Positions 55,034 through 62,828 of a stretch of DNA of 64,000 nucleotides are shown piece after piece. Under the pieces are notes generated by a model. That model searched no databases. It had not been told where the DNA came from and saw only the letters and a list, made by a program, of their open reading frames with translations. The position numbers and the translations under genes were made by a program. The first letter of the stretch is position 1, and each line of letters starts with the position of its first letter. Source of the stretch: JAFGPL01 sp046485045 (lineage in GTDB: Bacteria > Bacteroidota > Bacteroidia > Bacteroidales > UBA10428); the NCBI GenBank assembly GCA_046485045.1, contig JAWOHT010000052.1, positions 7,724 to 71,723 of the forward strand, read 5' to 3'.

Positions 55034-55066
55034 TAAAAAACCCCGATCAAACTCGTTGACCGGGGG
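55034..55066 (-). terminator. Terminator of the element's leftward operon
   Basis: Read on the minus strand: CCCCGGTCAA, loop, TTGATCGGGG, then TTTTTT. It lies 25 bases past the stop of the last leftward gene. A second quasi-palindrome with A and T runs lies at 54965-54997. Confidence 0.82.
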
Positions 55067-55090
55067 CAGACAAAACAAAGAGAGTAGAAC

Positions 55091-55711
55091 TTAACAAATA
55101 ATTCTTTCAGCTTTTCCATTTTTTATAAGGTATGCCAGTTTTTTACCATCCAATTCAAACCGATTTTTTTCAAAACGAAGGCCGGTACTCTGGGCGATCT
55201 GTTGACCTGTAAATACTCCTGACAAATATTCCCGGTCAATGTGTACGTTCAGAATATCCCGGAGCTGCTCCCAGAGTTGAAGGGTTTCAAGCTGCTCCGG
55301 GGTTTCGGCAAAGGTGCGAAATTGTTCGCAATCCGCTTGCAACACGGTTTCGTTCACTTCAAAGCTTGCATCTTGCCAGGTAAACAAATGTTTTTGCGCC
55401 GGAACCAACCTAATACTTTTCACAGCCTCAACAAATTTTTGCCTGTTTAACCCGTACATCTGGCAAATGATTGAAACGTCAATTTTCAGTCCAGGGATAC
55501 GCTTCGTGCCGGTTTCTTTTATGATAACATTATCATAATGAGCAATCGGATCCGCCACGAATTCCATTGCCTGATCTTCGCTTTCAATCCTGACAAAAGG
55601 CTGGTATTGGTGAAAACTGGCAATCGCTGCATTTAGATTGCTGCAAAGTGAATGAACTGCTTTGCTGTGGCTCTGTATGGCCACGTCATTTGAATAAATT
55701 AACTTTTTCAT
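55091..55711 (-). CDS. Hypothetical protein of the integrated element, 206 aa
   Basis: Last gene of the element's operon; no family recognised. It is mixed alpha/beta, with a motif-free N-terminus and a C-terminal third that may be a small DNA-binding or interaction domain (SGVFTGQQIAQSTGLRFEKN, like a helix-turn-helix). No signal peptide or membrane helix. As the gene farthest from the replication module it is a candidate accessory or cargo gene, for example one that interferes with a phage; that is only positional inference. Confidence 0.75.
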   Translation of the reverse strand: MKKLIYSNDVAIQSHSKAVHSLCSNLNAAIASFHQYQPFVRIESEDQAMEFVADPIAHYDNVIIKETGTKRIPGLKIDVSIICQMYGLNRQKFVEAVKSIRLVPAQKHLFTWQDASFEVNETVLQADCEQFRTFAETPEQLETLQLWEQLRDILNVHIDREYLSGVFTGQQIAQSTGLRFEKNRFELDGKKLAYLIKNGKAERIIC

Positions 55712-55738
55712 TTTCTTATTGTATTAAAATTTTGACTT

Positions 55739-55891
55739 CTATTTCTTTTTCCTTCGCTTCACTCCTCGAATTTCAAGCTTTTCAATTTTCATAATCTCAG
55801 GCTTTTCCCATTTTTCGGGCTTCGTCTTTTCAGTTTCCGGGACCAGCCAGCTGAGCTGGTTTTGTCGCATCAAATTATTCAGTGTACTCAT
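55739..55891 (-). CDS. Small basic hypothetical protein, 50 aa
   Basis: Translated directly: it begins MSTLNNLMRQNQLSWLVPE and ends GVKRRKKK. Its ATG overlaps the stop of the preceding gene in the form ATGA, the usual sign of translational coupling, and supports it as a real gene. The C-terminal half is a lysine/glutamate-rich helix. Function unknown. Confidence 0.6.
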   Translation of the reverse strand: MSTLNNLMRQNQLSWLVPETEKTKPEKWEKPEIMKIEKLEIRGVKRRKKK

Positions 55892-56304
55892 TGGTTAAAA
55901 GATTTTTTAATATTCACCAAGTCTTTTTTCAGGTTGACAATTTTGCTCATAATACTGCCAGCCGTCGGCTCTGAGGGTGGAATAATCTTTTTTAATATCC
56001 CAGCCTCAAATAGCAATTCCGATCCATCACCCAAAACATAACTGCCCGCTGCCGGAATTCCCGCAACCGTAGCTTTATCACCTACCTGAATGTTATCAGG
56101 AACGTTAACCTGCGAAAAATCGAGCTCATTGCCAAGTACATCCTGCAATAGGCATGCCTGAACTTTCACTTCAATTGACTGTTTGAACGTGTGAGAAGGC
56201 CCCAACGATTTATTGAGTACTGTCCTTTTGAATACCAGGTTTACTACTGGTTTTTTGTACTTTGCGTCAATCGCTGCGCGCTGTTCTACTGTAAAATTTT
56301 TCAT
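55888..56304 (-). CDS. Hypothetical protein of the integrated element, 138 aa
   Basis: No family recognised. The middle (residues 35-105) looks like a beta-barrel with NIQVGDKATVAGIPAAGSYV and GDGSELLFEAGILKKI; this GDGSELLFEAG pattern resembles phage head-decoration or scaffold-like small proteins, but only loosely. The C-terminus is a basic amphipathic helix. It overlaps the next gene by four bases. Confidence 0.7.
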   Translation of the reverse strand: MKNFTVEQRAAIDAKYKKPVVNLVFKRTVLNKSLGPSHTFKQSIEVKVQACLLQDVLGNELDFSQVNVPDNIQVGDKATVAGIPAAGSYVLGDGSELLFEAGILKKIIPPSEPTAGSIMSKIVNLKKDLVNIKKSFNQ

Positions 56305-56320
56305 TTGTATAAATATTTAA

Positions 56321-56608
56321 TTATTCATTTGCCATTTTGGAAATTTCTTCAGCGGTTCGCTTGCTTTGAACCGAAATGATTTTGCTTTCAACCGTTTCCG
56401 GGGCGTTATAACAAATTAAAACGTCGTCTTCATCAGGCCTTTTTTCGGTTTCCCGCCAAACTCCCTGAATGCTCTGGAAATATTTACCATTCTCAAACCA
56501 AAACACGTCAGGCGAACCCTGTTTAATAATCCTTTTTACTGCGGTTTTGTCGCCTGACAGCACGGCCTTTAAGAATTCAACTTTGTCTTTTTTAGTTTTC
56601 ATCTTCAT
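56321..56608 (-). CDS. Hypothetical protein of the integrated element, 95 aa
   Basis: No family recognised. Basic N-terminus (KMKTKKDKVEFLKAVLSGDK), a central IIKQGSPDVFWFENGKYFQS strand pair and a charged C-terminal helix ending ISKMANE. It overlaps the terminase-small-subunit-like gene by 17 bases, so it is probably co-translated with it. Confidence 0.7.
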   Translation of the reverse strand: MKMKTKKDKVEFLKAVLSGDKTAVKRIIKQGSPDVFWFENGKYFQSIQGVWRETEKRPDEDDVLICYNAPETVESKIISVQSKRTAEEISKMANE

Positions 56609-56903
56609 TCAATTTTGATAATAACTCGTCGCAAAGCCTTGTTAACTCGGAATCGGACAAACTGTTGATGTTAATGTTCAAATCGGAATCGGTCGCCTTT
56701 AATTTCGGCATTACAAAATCTAAAATCTTTGTGAGAAATTGCATTTTATCCTTCGCTTCCAATTGCTTCCAAACCGTTTCAACCTCATCAATCTTTAGAG
56801 TTATAAAGTCCTCAACCTTTTGGCGAATTACCTCGGTCGCCTTATTCTTACTGCCTCTTGGCCTGCCTGCTGGATTGTTCGTTTGTCCTTTTGAAAGTCC
56901 CAT
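56592..56903 (-). CDS. Terminase-small-subunit-like / DUF5681-like DNA-binding protein
   Basis: A 103-residue protein beginning MGLSKGQTNNPAGRPRGSKNK, a basic AT-hook-like motif seen at the start of small proteins next to phage terminases in Bacteroidota, then helical segments (ATEVIRQKVEDFI; KDKMQFLTKILDFVMPKLKA) and a short acidic tail. In phage satellites a terminase small subunit redirects packaging to the satellite genome; that function is suggested by motif and context, not shown. No large subunit is nearby. Confidence 0.6.
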   Translation of the reverse strand: MGLSKGQTNNPAGRPRGSKNKATEVIRQKVEDFITLKIDEVETVWKQLEAKDKMQFLTKILDFVMPKLKATDSDLNININSLSDSELTRLCDELLSKLNEDEN

Positions 56904-56966
56904 TTTTTTGTAATATTTTGTTGTTTACTAAATCAGATATAAATATCCATTATTCTTCTAATGTTG

Positions 56967-57206
56967 TTATTTTGAATCGGTATAAATAGCGTCGAATGGA
57001 TTGCGACAAAGTTTTTCATAATAGCGTTGTCTGCAAAGGTTTTCCAGTGCTTTGAATAAGATATGCACTTTGTAAGGTGAACATTCATAAGCTCCAGCAA
57101 TGACAATTGTCTCTCTGGTGTCTGGTATGCGTTCCAAGCAGCGAACAAAAACCTTCAATTCTGCTGCAAGTGCATGGCCTAAAATTTTATCTTCTTTACT
57201 TATCAT
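56967..57206 (-). CDS. Hypothetical small protein, 79 aa
   Basis: No family recognised. It is mainly helical (DKILGHALAAELKVFVRCLE; HILFKALENLCRQRYYEKL), cysteine-containing, without signal peptide. It lies just after the origin-like repeats and 63 bp before the terminase-like gene. A different reading frame overlaps it and is less protein-like. Confidence 0.55.
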   Translation of the reverse strand: MISKEDKILGHALAAELKVFVRCLERIPDTRETIVIAGAYECSPYKVHILFKALENLCRQRYYEKLCRNPFDAIYTDSK

Positions 57207-57223
57207 TTTCGTAACTATTTAAT

Positions 57224-57507
57224 CTCTACACTATTTTTTTTTAGTATTTATGAGTGTTTATGAGTGTTTAACAATGTTTTCTCTACACTACTCTATACTA
57301 TTTATTTTTAGTATAGAGGTTGTATTAGTGGTTATATCTACGCTCTCTACACCTCTACACTATATTTGCCATTTTTCATTTACTTTTCGTCTGGGAAGGT
57401 TGAAAAAGTGCTGTGAGTAGTGTGATGGTGTAGAGGATTTTTTTAACTTCCAGATATTCAATATTTTAAGTTTTATTTTCATCTACACTAAATTTTTGTA
57501 CTCTACA
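57224..57507. promoter_or_regulatory. Iteron-rich spacer, candidate replication origin of the element
   Basis: A 10-bp motif close to CTCTACACTA recurs: 57224, 57281, 57291 (variant CTCTATACTA), 57344, 57353, an inverted GTGTAGAG near 57429, 57482 and 57500. CTCTATACTA (57291-57300) also pairs with TAGTATAGAG (57309-57318). TGAGTGTTTA is repeated in tandem at 57251-57270. AT-rich, no gene, beside the VapE helicase: the usual picture of an origin. Confidence 0.6.
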
Positions 57508-58908
57508 TTAAAATGGTAATTTTGGTTTATCTAATATGTTGCCCTGTTCAACCCATACAACCTCATAACCTCGTATCGCCCTACTGTTTATCCATTTCCA
57601 AGACGATTCAAACCCAGCACGCTTCATTTCCCGGCCTATCCAAGTGGAATTAATTTTGATCGAAGGATACAAGCCAGTTAAACGGATTAAGATATCTGTA
57701 GAGCTAAGAAACTCGATGCCTTCACCGCCCGGAAATTGAGTTTCTTCCTTTTGCTGGTCGTTTTCATCCGGTTTCCGTAAATGTTTAATTATCAAATGAT
57801 ATTCAGGGCTGGAAATTTCATATTCTTTGTTGATTTTCGCTTGCAGCTCCTTTTCTTCGGGTGTAAGCATCCCGGCTGAATTATCTGTTTGCCATTCGTG
57901 GTATGCCTGCGCCCAAAGGGAATTTATATCAAAATCTTTGCGCCCTGTCTTTAGATTATTATAGTCATATCCGATTTTTTTAACATCAAATATGATCCAT
58001 CGGGTATTAACAACATCTGTTAAAAACTCTCGGTCATTCGTACTGGCAAAAATTGTAGCCAGCCGGGGCATGGGTATTGCTTCGCTGCCATAAGGTCTCC
58101 GTTCATTGATGATCGCCCTACTGATAAATGATTTGGTTTTGGTTATTTCTTGCTTGCTCAACCCTTCTAATTCTTCAATTGAATAAATCAATACTGTAGC
58201 CAGCAAAATTTCACAGTCTTTGTCTCCCCTCAATGGCTGTTCTGAATAGTAATAATCATTCAGGGGGTTAAGCCACTTGATAAAAATAGACTTTCCTTTA
58301 TCCTGTCCACCATATAGAACAAAAACAAATCGGTTTGGCACACCTCTTTTGTATTGGTCAATAGTCCTGATCAGGTGTTTTTTAAGCATGGTTGCAAAAA
58401 ATCCCGGGGTATCGGTTGCAATGTATTGCGCCAATATCTTGAAGTAATCCTGTTCCTTGTCAAATTTCAAGTTTCGCAGGTTATCAAGATATTCCCCAAA
58501 TGGATGAAAGGTTTTTATTGCATCGGAACCGATTAAAGCCCGCAAGTCTTCCTTTGATAGCTTTAAACCTTTTCTAATTAGAGTGATATACAGGTTGTCG
58601 ATTGTAATATGATTGCATTTTTTATCCTCAACCCGGGTTTTAACCTTATTGTGCCTTAGTCCAGCTTCATTCAAGTAAAAGATGACTTTTTCGATAACCG
58701 GTTTATTATTCAGGCCATACTCTTCATAGTGAATTTTATATAAATGTTCAACGCGCTCAAGGAAATGTTCAATTGTGCATAAGCATTTTTCATTCTGGAA
58801 GTATTCAGCCTCCTGCATGCCGGGCATTCTGCCCTCGCGTAAACTGCCAATTATATGAGAATCAATTTCGCGATTGGATAATTCAGGAATTTTTGTATCT
58901 TTGCTCAT
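57508..58908 (-). CDS. VapE/VirE-type replication helicase (superfamily 3-like ATPase)
   Basis: A 466-residue protein. The ATPase core lies at about 165-330: Walker A GGQDKGKS (200-207), Walker B-like LIYSIEELEG (240-249), ASTND (288-292) and an arginine-finger candidate Arg303 in VVNTRWIIFD. The N-terminal half is helical with no primase motif. The family (virulence-associated E) is typical of phages, satellites and mobile islands and is thought to unwind DNA at the origin. The origin-like repeats lie at its 3' end. Confidence 0.85.
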   Translation of the reverse strand: MSKDTKIPELSNREIDSHIIGSLREGRMPGMQEAEYFQNEKCLCTIEHFLERVEHLYKIHYEEYGLNNKPVIEKVIFYLNEAGLRHNKVKTRVEDKKCNHITIDNLYITLIRKGLKLSKEDLRALIGSDAIKTFHPFGEYLDNLRNLKFDKEQDYFKILAQYIATDTPGFFATMLKKHLIRTIDQYKRGVPNRFVFVLYGGQDKGKSIFIKWLNPLNDYYYSEQPLRGDKDCEILLATVLIYSIEELEGLSKQEITKTKSFISRAIINERRPYGSEAIPMPRLATIFASTNDREFLTDVVNTRWIIFDVKKIGYDYNNLKTGRKDFDINSLWAQAYHEWQTDNSAGMLTPEEKELQAKINKEYEISSPEYHLIIKHLRKPDENDQQKEETQFPGGEGIEFLSSTDILIRLTGLYPSIKINSTWIGREMKRAGFESSWKWINSRAIRGYEVVWVEQGNILDKPKLPF

Positions 58909-58964
58909 CGTTTGTTTGTCTTTAAAATAATATTACCCTGGTCGCTGGTCGCTTCTGGGGTTTT

Positions 58965-59243
58965 TTATACCCGCCGGCCATTAGCTGACCAGTTATCAAT
59001 AAGACTCTTTCGGAAATAACACCTTTTACCGTGCTTTTCATAAGGTATTGTTCTGCTGTTAATCCAGCCGTATACAGTCTGGCGCGCGGGCTTTTCTGGC
59101 AAATATTCTATCAGTTCTTCAATGGCGAATAACTTGTCGGTTTCAGGTTTGCGATTCTCGGACATCGCACGGAGAATTTCATCAACTTTAAAATTCAACT
59201 CTGATAAAGTTTTGGGAATTTGCTCAAAAGTTATTGTTTGCAT
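58965..59243 (-). CDS. Excisionase-like helix-turn-helix protein
   Basis: A 92-residue protein with a C-terminal winged helix of the excisionase/MerR type: FAIEELIEYLPEKPARQTVY, then WINSRTIPYEKHGKRCYFRK. Proteins of this kind direct integrase toward excision or act as regulators. It lies between the VapE gene and the integrase module, in the expected place for xis. Confidence 0.8.
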   Translation of the reverse strand: MQTITFEQIPKTLSELNFKVDEILRAMSENRKPETDKLFAIEELIEYLPEKPARQTVYGWINSRTIPYEKHGKRCYFRKSLIDNWSANGRRV

Positions 59244-59358
59244 ATTTTTTTGTTTATTTTGATTTCATAAAACAAAAATAAATACATAATAACATATTGA
59301 CAAACAATATATTACGTAGTTTTGATAAATCGAAGGTACGTTTTTACGTAACTGGTAA

Positions 59359-59955
59359 TCAGTCAGTTAGGAAACTGCGAATTTTACGTTCAAGATAATT
59401 TAAGTAATTATCTCCGGGGTGTTTTATAGAATTTTCTTTTTCAGTTAGGATAGGATCATTAACGAGTGCAATGTGATACGGTGCGAAAATTAGCCCGATA
59501 ATAATTTTTGCATCGTAATCTTTCTGTTTTAGCTTTTCAGTAAGTCGTTTGTAGAGAGTTCGTGCCACTAACTTTTTAAAACTTTTATCACCTTCAGGAT
59601 TGACAAAGTTGTAACGCTTACGAATATATTTTGATAAGACTTCAATTAAATCAGGGTCTTTAATATTAAATGAAAAATCTTTCCCTCTGAATGAAATGTT
59701 CTCTACTTTGTTACCACTATCAATAAACGACTTAATGCCATCAATTTCATGCTTTAATAAGTCTTTATGTTGAAGTGAAGGCAATTCCCTTTTTACAAAA
59801 TCAACTAATGTGTAGACTTCCAATTCATCTATGCTATACTTCTCAACAATTGTTTTTACCGTATTTATTTCATCATCGGTATACTCAAAATTATCTAAAT
59901 GAATACCAAAGGCATAATCATCGAAGCTTTCGTCAATTTCAAATTTATTCTCCAT
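59359..59955 (-). CDS. Hypothetical protein overlapping the integrase gene, 198 aa
   Basis: No family recognised. It is acidic at the N-terminus and helical throughout, with no signal peptide. Its start lies inside the end of the integrase gene (11-base overlap), which implies joint translation and perhaps a role in integration, excision or element regulation. The 115-bp gap after it contains AT-rich DNA. Confidence 0.7.
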   Translation of the reverse strand: MENKFEIDESFDDYAFGIHLDNFEYTDDEINTVKTIVEKYSIDELEVYTLVDFVKRELPSLQHKDLLKHEIDGIKSFIDSGNKVENISFRGKDFSFNIKDPDLIEVLSKYIRKRYNFVNPEGDKSFKKLVARTLYKRLTEKLKQKDYDAKIIIGLIFAPYHIALVNDPILTEKENSIKHPGDNYLNYLERKIRSFLTD

Positions 59956-61255
59956 ACATCACTTGTTTTTCGATTTTCTCACTATGAGTTACCCTTGCAG
60001 TTTTCTCAAATGATTTCAAATAACGTTCAGTCACACTTACTGAGCTATGGCCTAACTGTTCTTTAATAAACTCAATTGATGAACCGCTGTTTTTACTAAT
60101 TGTCGCCCAACTATGGCGGGCTGCATAACTTGAAATGTTCTCTTTTATTCCAACCGCCCTTGCAACCTGCCGGATATACTTATTCATTTGCTTAGTTAAA
60201 TCCTTAATTGCAGCATACTTTTTTTCGCTGCCCCAGTCTGTTTTTAATATCGGGAATATAAAACTATCAAAACCGATTGCTTTATTGCCGTACCTGTCAA
60301 TAATTGATTGCATGCTTTCAGTTATCGGCACATTGAGGTTAACTTCATTATCCTTGCCTTTTGTTTTCTCACGTACAAATGATATTTCACCTTCTTGAAT
60401 GCTTGAATACCTTAGCCGGGCAATGTCTGAAAGGTTCATCCCGGAGCCAAAAAATGAAAACATAAACAAGTCCCTGTAATATTGCTGCAATGGGTGTTCT
60501 GTTTTATGGGTTGCAATCATGCTAATTTGGTGTGCTGTCAATGCAATTTTGCGTCCGGCTGCATTTTTCGGTTTGTATTCTTTGAACGGATATTCAGCTT
60601 TGACTTTATGTTTGTTGATTGCAAGGTTAAACAATACCCGCAAATTTCGCATGTAAATACCGATTGTGCTTTTTGATTTACCCTTATTCTGCAACCAAAG
60701 GTCAAACTTCTTTAACCAGCTTGCTGTTAAATCCACAAACTGCAGATTTTTGCCTTTGATATATTCCTGATACCGGGTTTCAACTTTCTGCCTGCAATTA
60801 TAATTTAAGGTTTTGCCTTCATGAAATTCCTTTATTGCCCTTAGTGTACTTTCAAATGAACTGGCATAACCGAAACGGCTTTCAATTTTTAATGTCTGTA
60901 TATGTTCAATCATTGCAGAAAAAACATTGTCCCAATTTGCAATCCTGTTGAAATAAAGTTCCTCAAATTGGTTAAAACTAAACATCGGCACATTATTGAT
61001 TATCTTTTCGGCCTCATCAGTAATTCGTTTGTATTCAAATGCAATATCCCGATATTTACCCCTGGGGCTGTCTCCTGTAACCTTTTCAATATCTGAATCG
61101 GATAAGAACTGCCAGTTAGAATTTTTCAGTTTTTCTGCAATTGAATAATATTTTCGGATCCGCCTGTGGGTAACACAAAGTTTTACAGGGCAAAGGTTAT
61201 CAATTGTTCGCTTTGCCGGGGCTATCTGATAGTAAATCCGCGTTGTTGCCTGCAT
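59945..61255 (-). CDS. int: Tyrosine-type site-specific integrase
   Basis: Carries out integration at tRNA-Met. 436 residues: arm-DNA-binding domain (about 1-90), core-binding SAM-like domain (about 110-215) and catalytic domain (about 235-420) with Lys in EKTKGKDNE, Tyr377-Ala-Ala-Arg380 in place of HxxR, His403 (LGHSS) and nucleophile Tyr412 (ERYLKSF). The first catalytic arginine is replaced by Asn in SGMNLSDIAR; loss of this residue is known in Bacteroides integrases such as IntDOT. The gene lies about 420 bp from the right core site. Confidence 0.93.
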   Translation of the reverse strand: MQATTRIYYQIAPAKRTIDNLCPVKLCVTHRRIRKYYSIAEKLKNSNWQFLSDSDIEKVTGDSPRGKYRDIAFEYKRITDEAEKIINNVPMFSFNQFEELYFNRIANWDNVFSAMIEHIQTLKIESRFGYASSFESTLRAIKEFHEGKTLNYNCRQKVETRYQEYIKGKNLQFVDLTASWLKKFDLWLQNKGKSKSTIGIYMRNLRVLFNLAINKHKVKAEYPFKEYKPKNAAGRKIALTAHQISMIATHKTEHPLQQYYRDLFMFSFFGSGMNLSDIARLRYSSIQEGEISFVREKTKGKDNEVNLNVPITESMQSIIDRYGNKAIGFDSFIFPILKTDWGSEKKYAAIKDLTKQMNKYIRQVARAVGIKENISSYAARHSWATISKNSGSSIEFIKEQLGHSSVSVTERYLKSFEKTARVTHSEKIEKQVMYGE

Positions 61256-61261
61256 AATGTT

Positions 61262-61510
61262 TTATTTTTTACAATATCTGTATACTGTTGATAAGGAAAT
61301 ACCCAATTCCGTTGAAATGACTTTTTTACTTTTGCCTTCTTTGGTTAATGTTTTAACCCTATCAATACTTTTATCTCTTATATGTTTGTTAAATTGACCA
61401 AGTATCGCATTAACTTCTTTAAGCTCTTTTTGAGCCCCCCCATATGTATCAGAGGTAAAAAAATCACTTAGACTTTTTGGCAATTTTTGGTTATTGAATT
61501 TTTTTTCCAT
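61262..61510 (-). CDS. Small helix-turn-helix protein, 82 aa
   Basis: N-terminal half is polar and helical; the C-terminal 30 residues (VKTLTKEGKSKKVISTELGI then SLSTVYRYCKK) form a resolvase- or Hin-like helix-turn-helix. It is 6 bp upstream of the integrase and is preceded by the palindrome at 61532-61554, so it may be the regulator of the int operon. Confidence 0.75.
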   Translation of the reverse strand: MEKKFNNQKLPKSLSDFFTSDTYGGAQKELKEVNAILGQFNKHIRDKSIDRVKTLTKEGKSKKVISTELGISLSTVYRYCKK

Positions 61511-61531
61511 TCTACAAGCTTTTTAGTTATT

Positions 61532-61567
61532 TTGTGTATTCAGTGAATACACAAGTGAATACACAAA
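61532..61567. promoter_or_regulatory. Right-end arm-type sites and int-operon palindrome
   Basis: TTGTGTATTCA (61532-61542) and TGAATACACAA (61544-61554) form a perfect 11-bp palindrome around one G; a third TGAATACACA follows at 61556-61565. These match the two copies at the left end. They could bind integrase, and because they lie just upstream of the HTH-int operon they could also control it. Confidence 0.65.
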
Positions 61568-61678
61568 AGTAATAAATAAATCATAAATTACCATAAATAA
61601 ATCAAAAACTTATCAACTTAAATTACTGAAAAACAACACTATTAAAAAACATTCAATAAACGTTAAAAACTTAATAGT

Positions 61679-61728
61679 TATGATTCATAATCATGAGGTC
61701 GGGAGTTCAATTCTCCCTCTCGCTACAC
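61679..61728 (+). repeat. Attachment site, right copy (attR core, tRNA-Met 3' fragment)
   Basis: Exact second copy of 54808-54857. It is the displaced 3' half of the original chromosomal tRNA and is not a complete gene. The native terminator follows. Confidence 0.9.
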
Positions 61729-61737
61729 AGAAAAGAG

Positions 61738-61765
61738 AAGGGTTTCAGAAATGGAACCCTTTTTA
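61738..61765 (+). terminator. Original tRNA-Met terminator
   Basis: AAGGGTTTC, 6-base loop, GGAACCCTT and a T run, directly after the right attachment copy. It was separated from the tRNA by the element. Confidence 0.82.
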
Positions 61766-61982
61766 ATTTTATAATACAGTTTTTAATGATAATATCTCCT
61801 TTCTCAAACTCCTTGTTTTGAACTCTGCTTGTTAGCTTATTAAAAGGGACTTTATGACTGTCCTTCATTTGCTTAGAAAGAAGGTTTTGGTACCTTTTAT
61901 TGATTGGTTCAATATCAAGATGGTATTGAATCAAGAAAGTACTTGATTTTTTAATTTGGTTTAATATTTACCTTATCAAATC
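61766..61982. other. Spacer between attR and the AbiE-type pair
   Basis: AT-rich. A weak leftward reading frame (61707-61934) starts here and runs into the tRNA fragment; it may be the remnant of a protein but no family is recognisable. Nothing else seen. Confidence 0.4.
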
Positions 61983-62828
61983 TCATTTTAACCCTGAAAT
62001 AATATTCTTTAAGCAACTAAGCGTTTCTTCATAGCCAAAGCTCTTATTTGTCTCAATTATCTGATTTATTAGTTTGCTCTGTTCTTCTTTATCGATTTCT
62101 GTTTTAATGATTCCGATAATTTTTTTCTTAGTTGCATGACTTTCACCAATGATTTTTGCCATATCCATACCCAAAAGCTTTGCACCTGATATTTTGGGGT
62201 TAAAATCATCCATTAAATAAATATCATTGTAATGCTCAGTTGCAGCCCTTTCTTCGTTGATAATTAGATAATTATTTAAGATAAAGCCCATATCGTCAGC
62301 ATCTCTGTTGTGTTCTATATGTCGGTCGCCCCAGGCATTCAACTTTAGGATAAAAATCCCATCGAGAGAAGCTACTTCAATCGTAAGGTTTTCATCAATA
62401 ACGACCTGTTTTGTAGAGTTTTTCACCTCGGCAAAACCAAGAACTGACATTGCCATTGATTCATCAGGTGGCCAGAAAATTCTATCATCTTCTTTCATAT
62501 TATTACCAAATGGAACAATATCCAATTGATATGTGTCCTGGTAAATGAATCGCGGTTTTTGTTTTAAGTCCTTCTTAAAGCCTTCAATCTGTAATATGCC
62601 TTCCTCAACTTTATCATATTCGCTCCAATTTGAAATGGCAATTGCTATATCCAGGTCCCGGGTTGCCCTTTTGGCTTTTTCTCCATGAATAGTCATCATT
62701 ATATCACGGGCAGTTGCCCCGATAACATAAAATTGAATATCCATCCCTTCAAAATAATTGCTTAGTTTTTCAAGAATGGGTTTTAATAATGGATGTTGAA
62801 GCTTACTACTTGATATATTGTAATTCAT
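61983..62828 (-). CDS. AbiEii-like nucleotidyltransferase toxin
   Basis: A 281-residue protein with a pol-beta-type nucleotidyltransferase fold: VIGATARD (35-42), the metal pair Asp58 and Asp60 in TRDLDIAI, and the third acid Asp103 in YQLDIVPFG. In AbiE type IV toxin-antitoxin systems such enzymes bind GTP or modify tRNA and stop growth, often to abort phage infection. Its start lies 23 bases inside the upstream gene's end, so the two are coupled. Antiphage activity is inferred. Confidence 0.83.
   Translation of the reverse strand: MNYNISSSKLQHPLLKPILEKLSNYFEGMDIQFYVIGATARDIMMTIHGEKAKRATRDLDIAIAISNWSEYDKVEEGILQIEGFKKDLKQKPRFIYQDTYQLDIVPFGNNMKEDDRIFWPPDESMAMSVLGFAEVKNSTKQVVIDENLTIEVASLDGIFILKLNAWGDRHIEHNRDADDMGFILNNYLIINEERAATEHYNDIYLMDDFNPKISGAKLLGMDMAKIIGESHATKKKIIGIIKTEIDKEEQSKLINQIIETNKSFGYEETLSCLKNIISGLK

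Larger units (their letters stand above)
54808..61728. mobile_element. Integrated element at tRNA-Met (phage-satellite- or IME-like)
   Basis: 6.9 kb between perfect 50-bp direct repeats, with a tyrosine integrase at the end farthest from the intact tRNA. All genes run leftward: HTH, integrase, unknown, excisionase-like, VapE helicase, origin-like repeats, terminase-small-subunit-like, then four unknown genes and a terminator. No relaxase, conjugation, capsid or tail genes are present. The gene order resembles phage-inducible chromosomal islands; a mobilizable island lacking a recognised relaxase is the alternative. Confidence 0.85.

Noticed and set aside
57224..57507. CRISPR-like array in the repeated CTCTACACTA region
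   Set aside because: Repeats are about 10 bp with irregular spacing and no cas genes; iterons fit better.
61679..61728. A second tRNA-Met gene at the right end
   Set aside because: Only the 3' part from the anticodon stem is present; the acceptor 5' strand and D-arm are missing.
61707..61934. Leftward 75-residue frame overlapping the right attachment site
   Set aside because: No recognisable family, its end is encoded by the tRNA fragment and the terminator, and it has no partner; at most a decayed gene.
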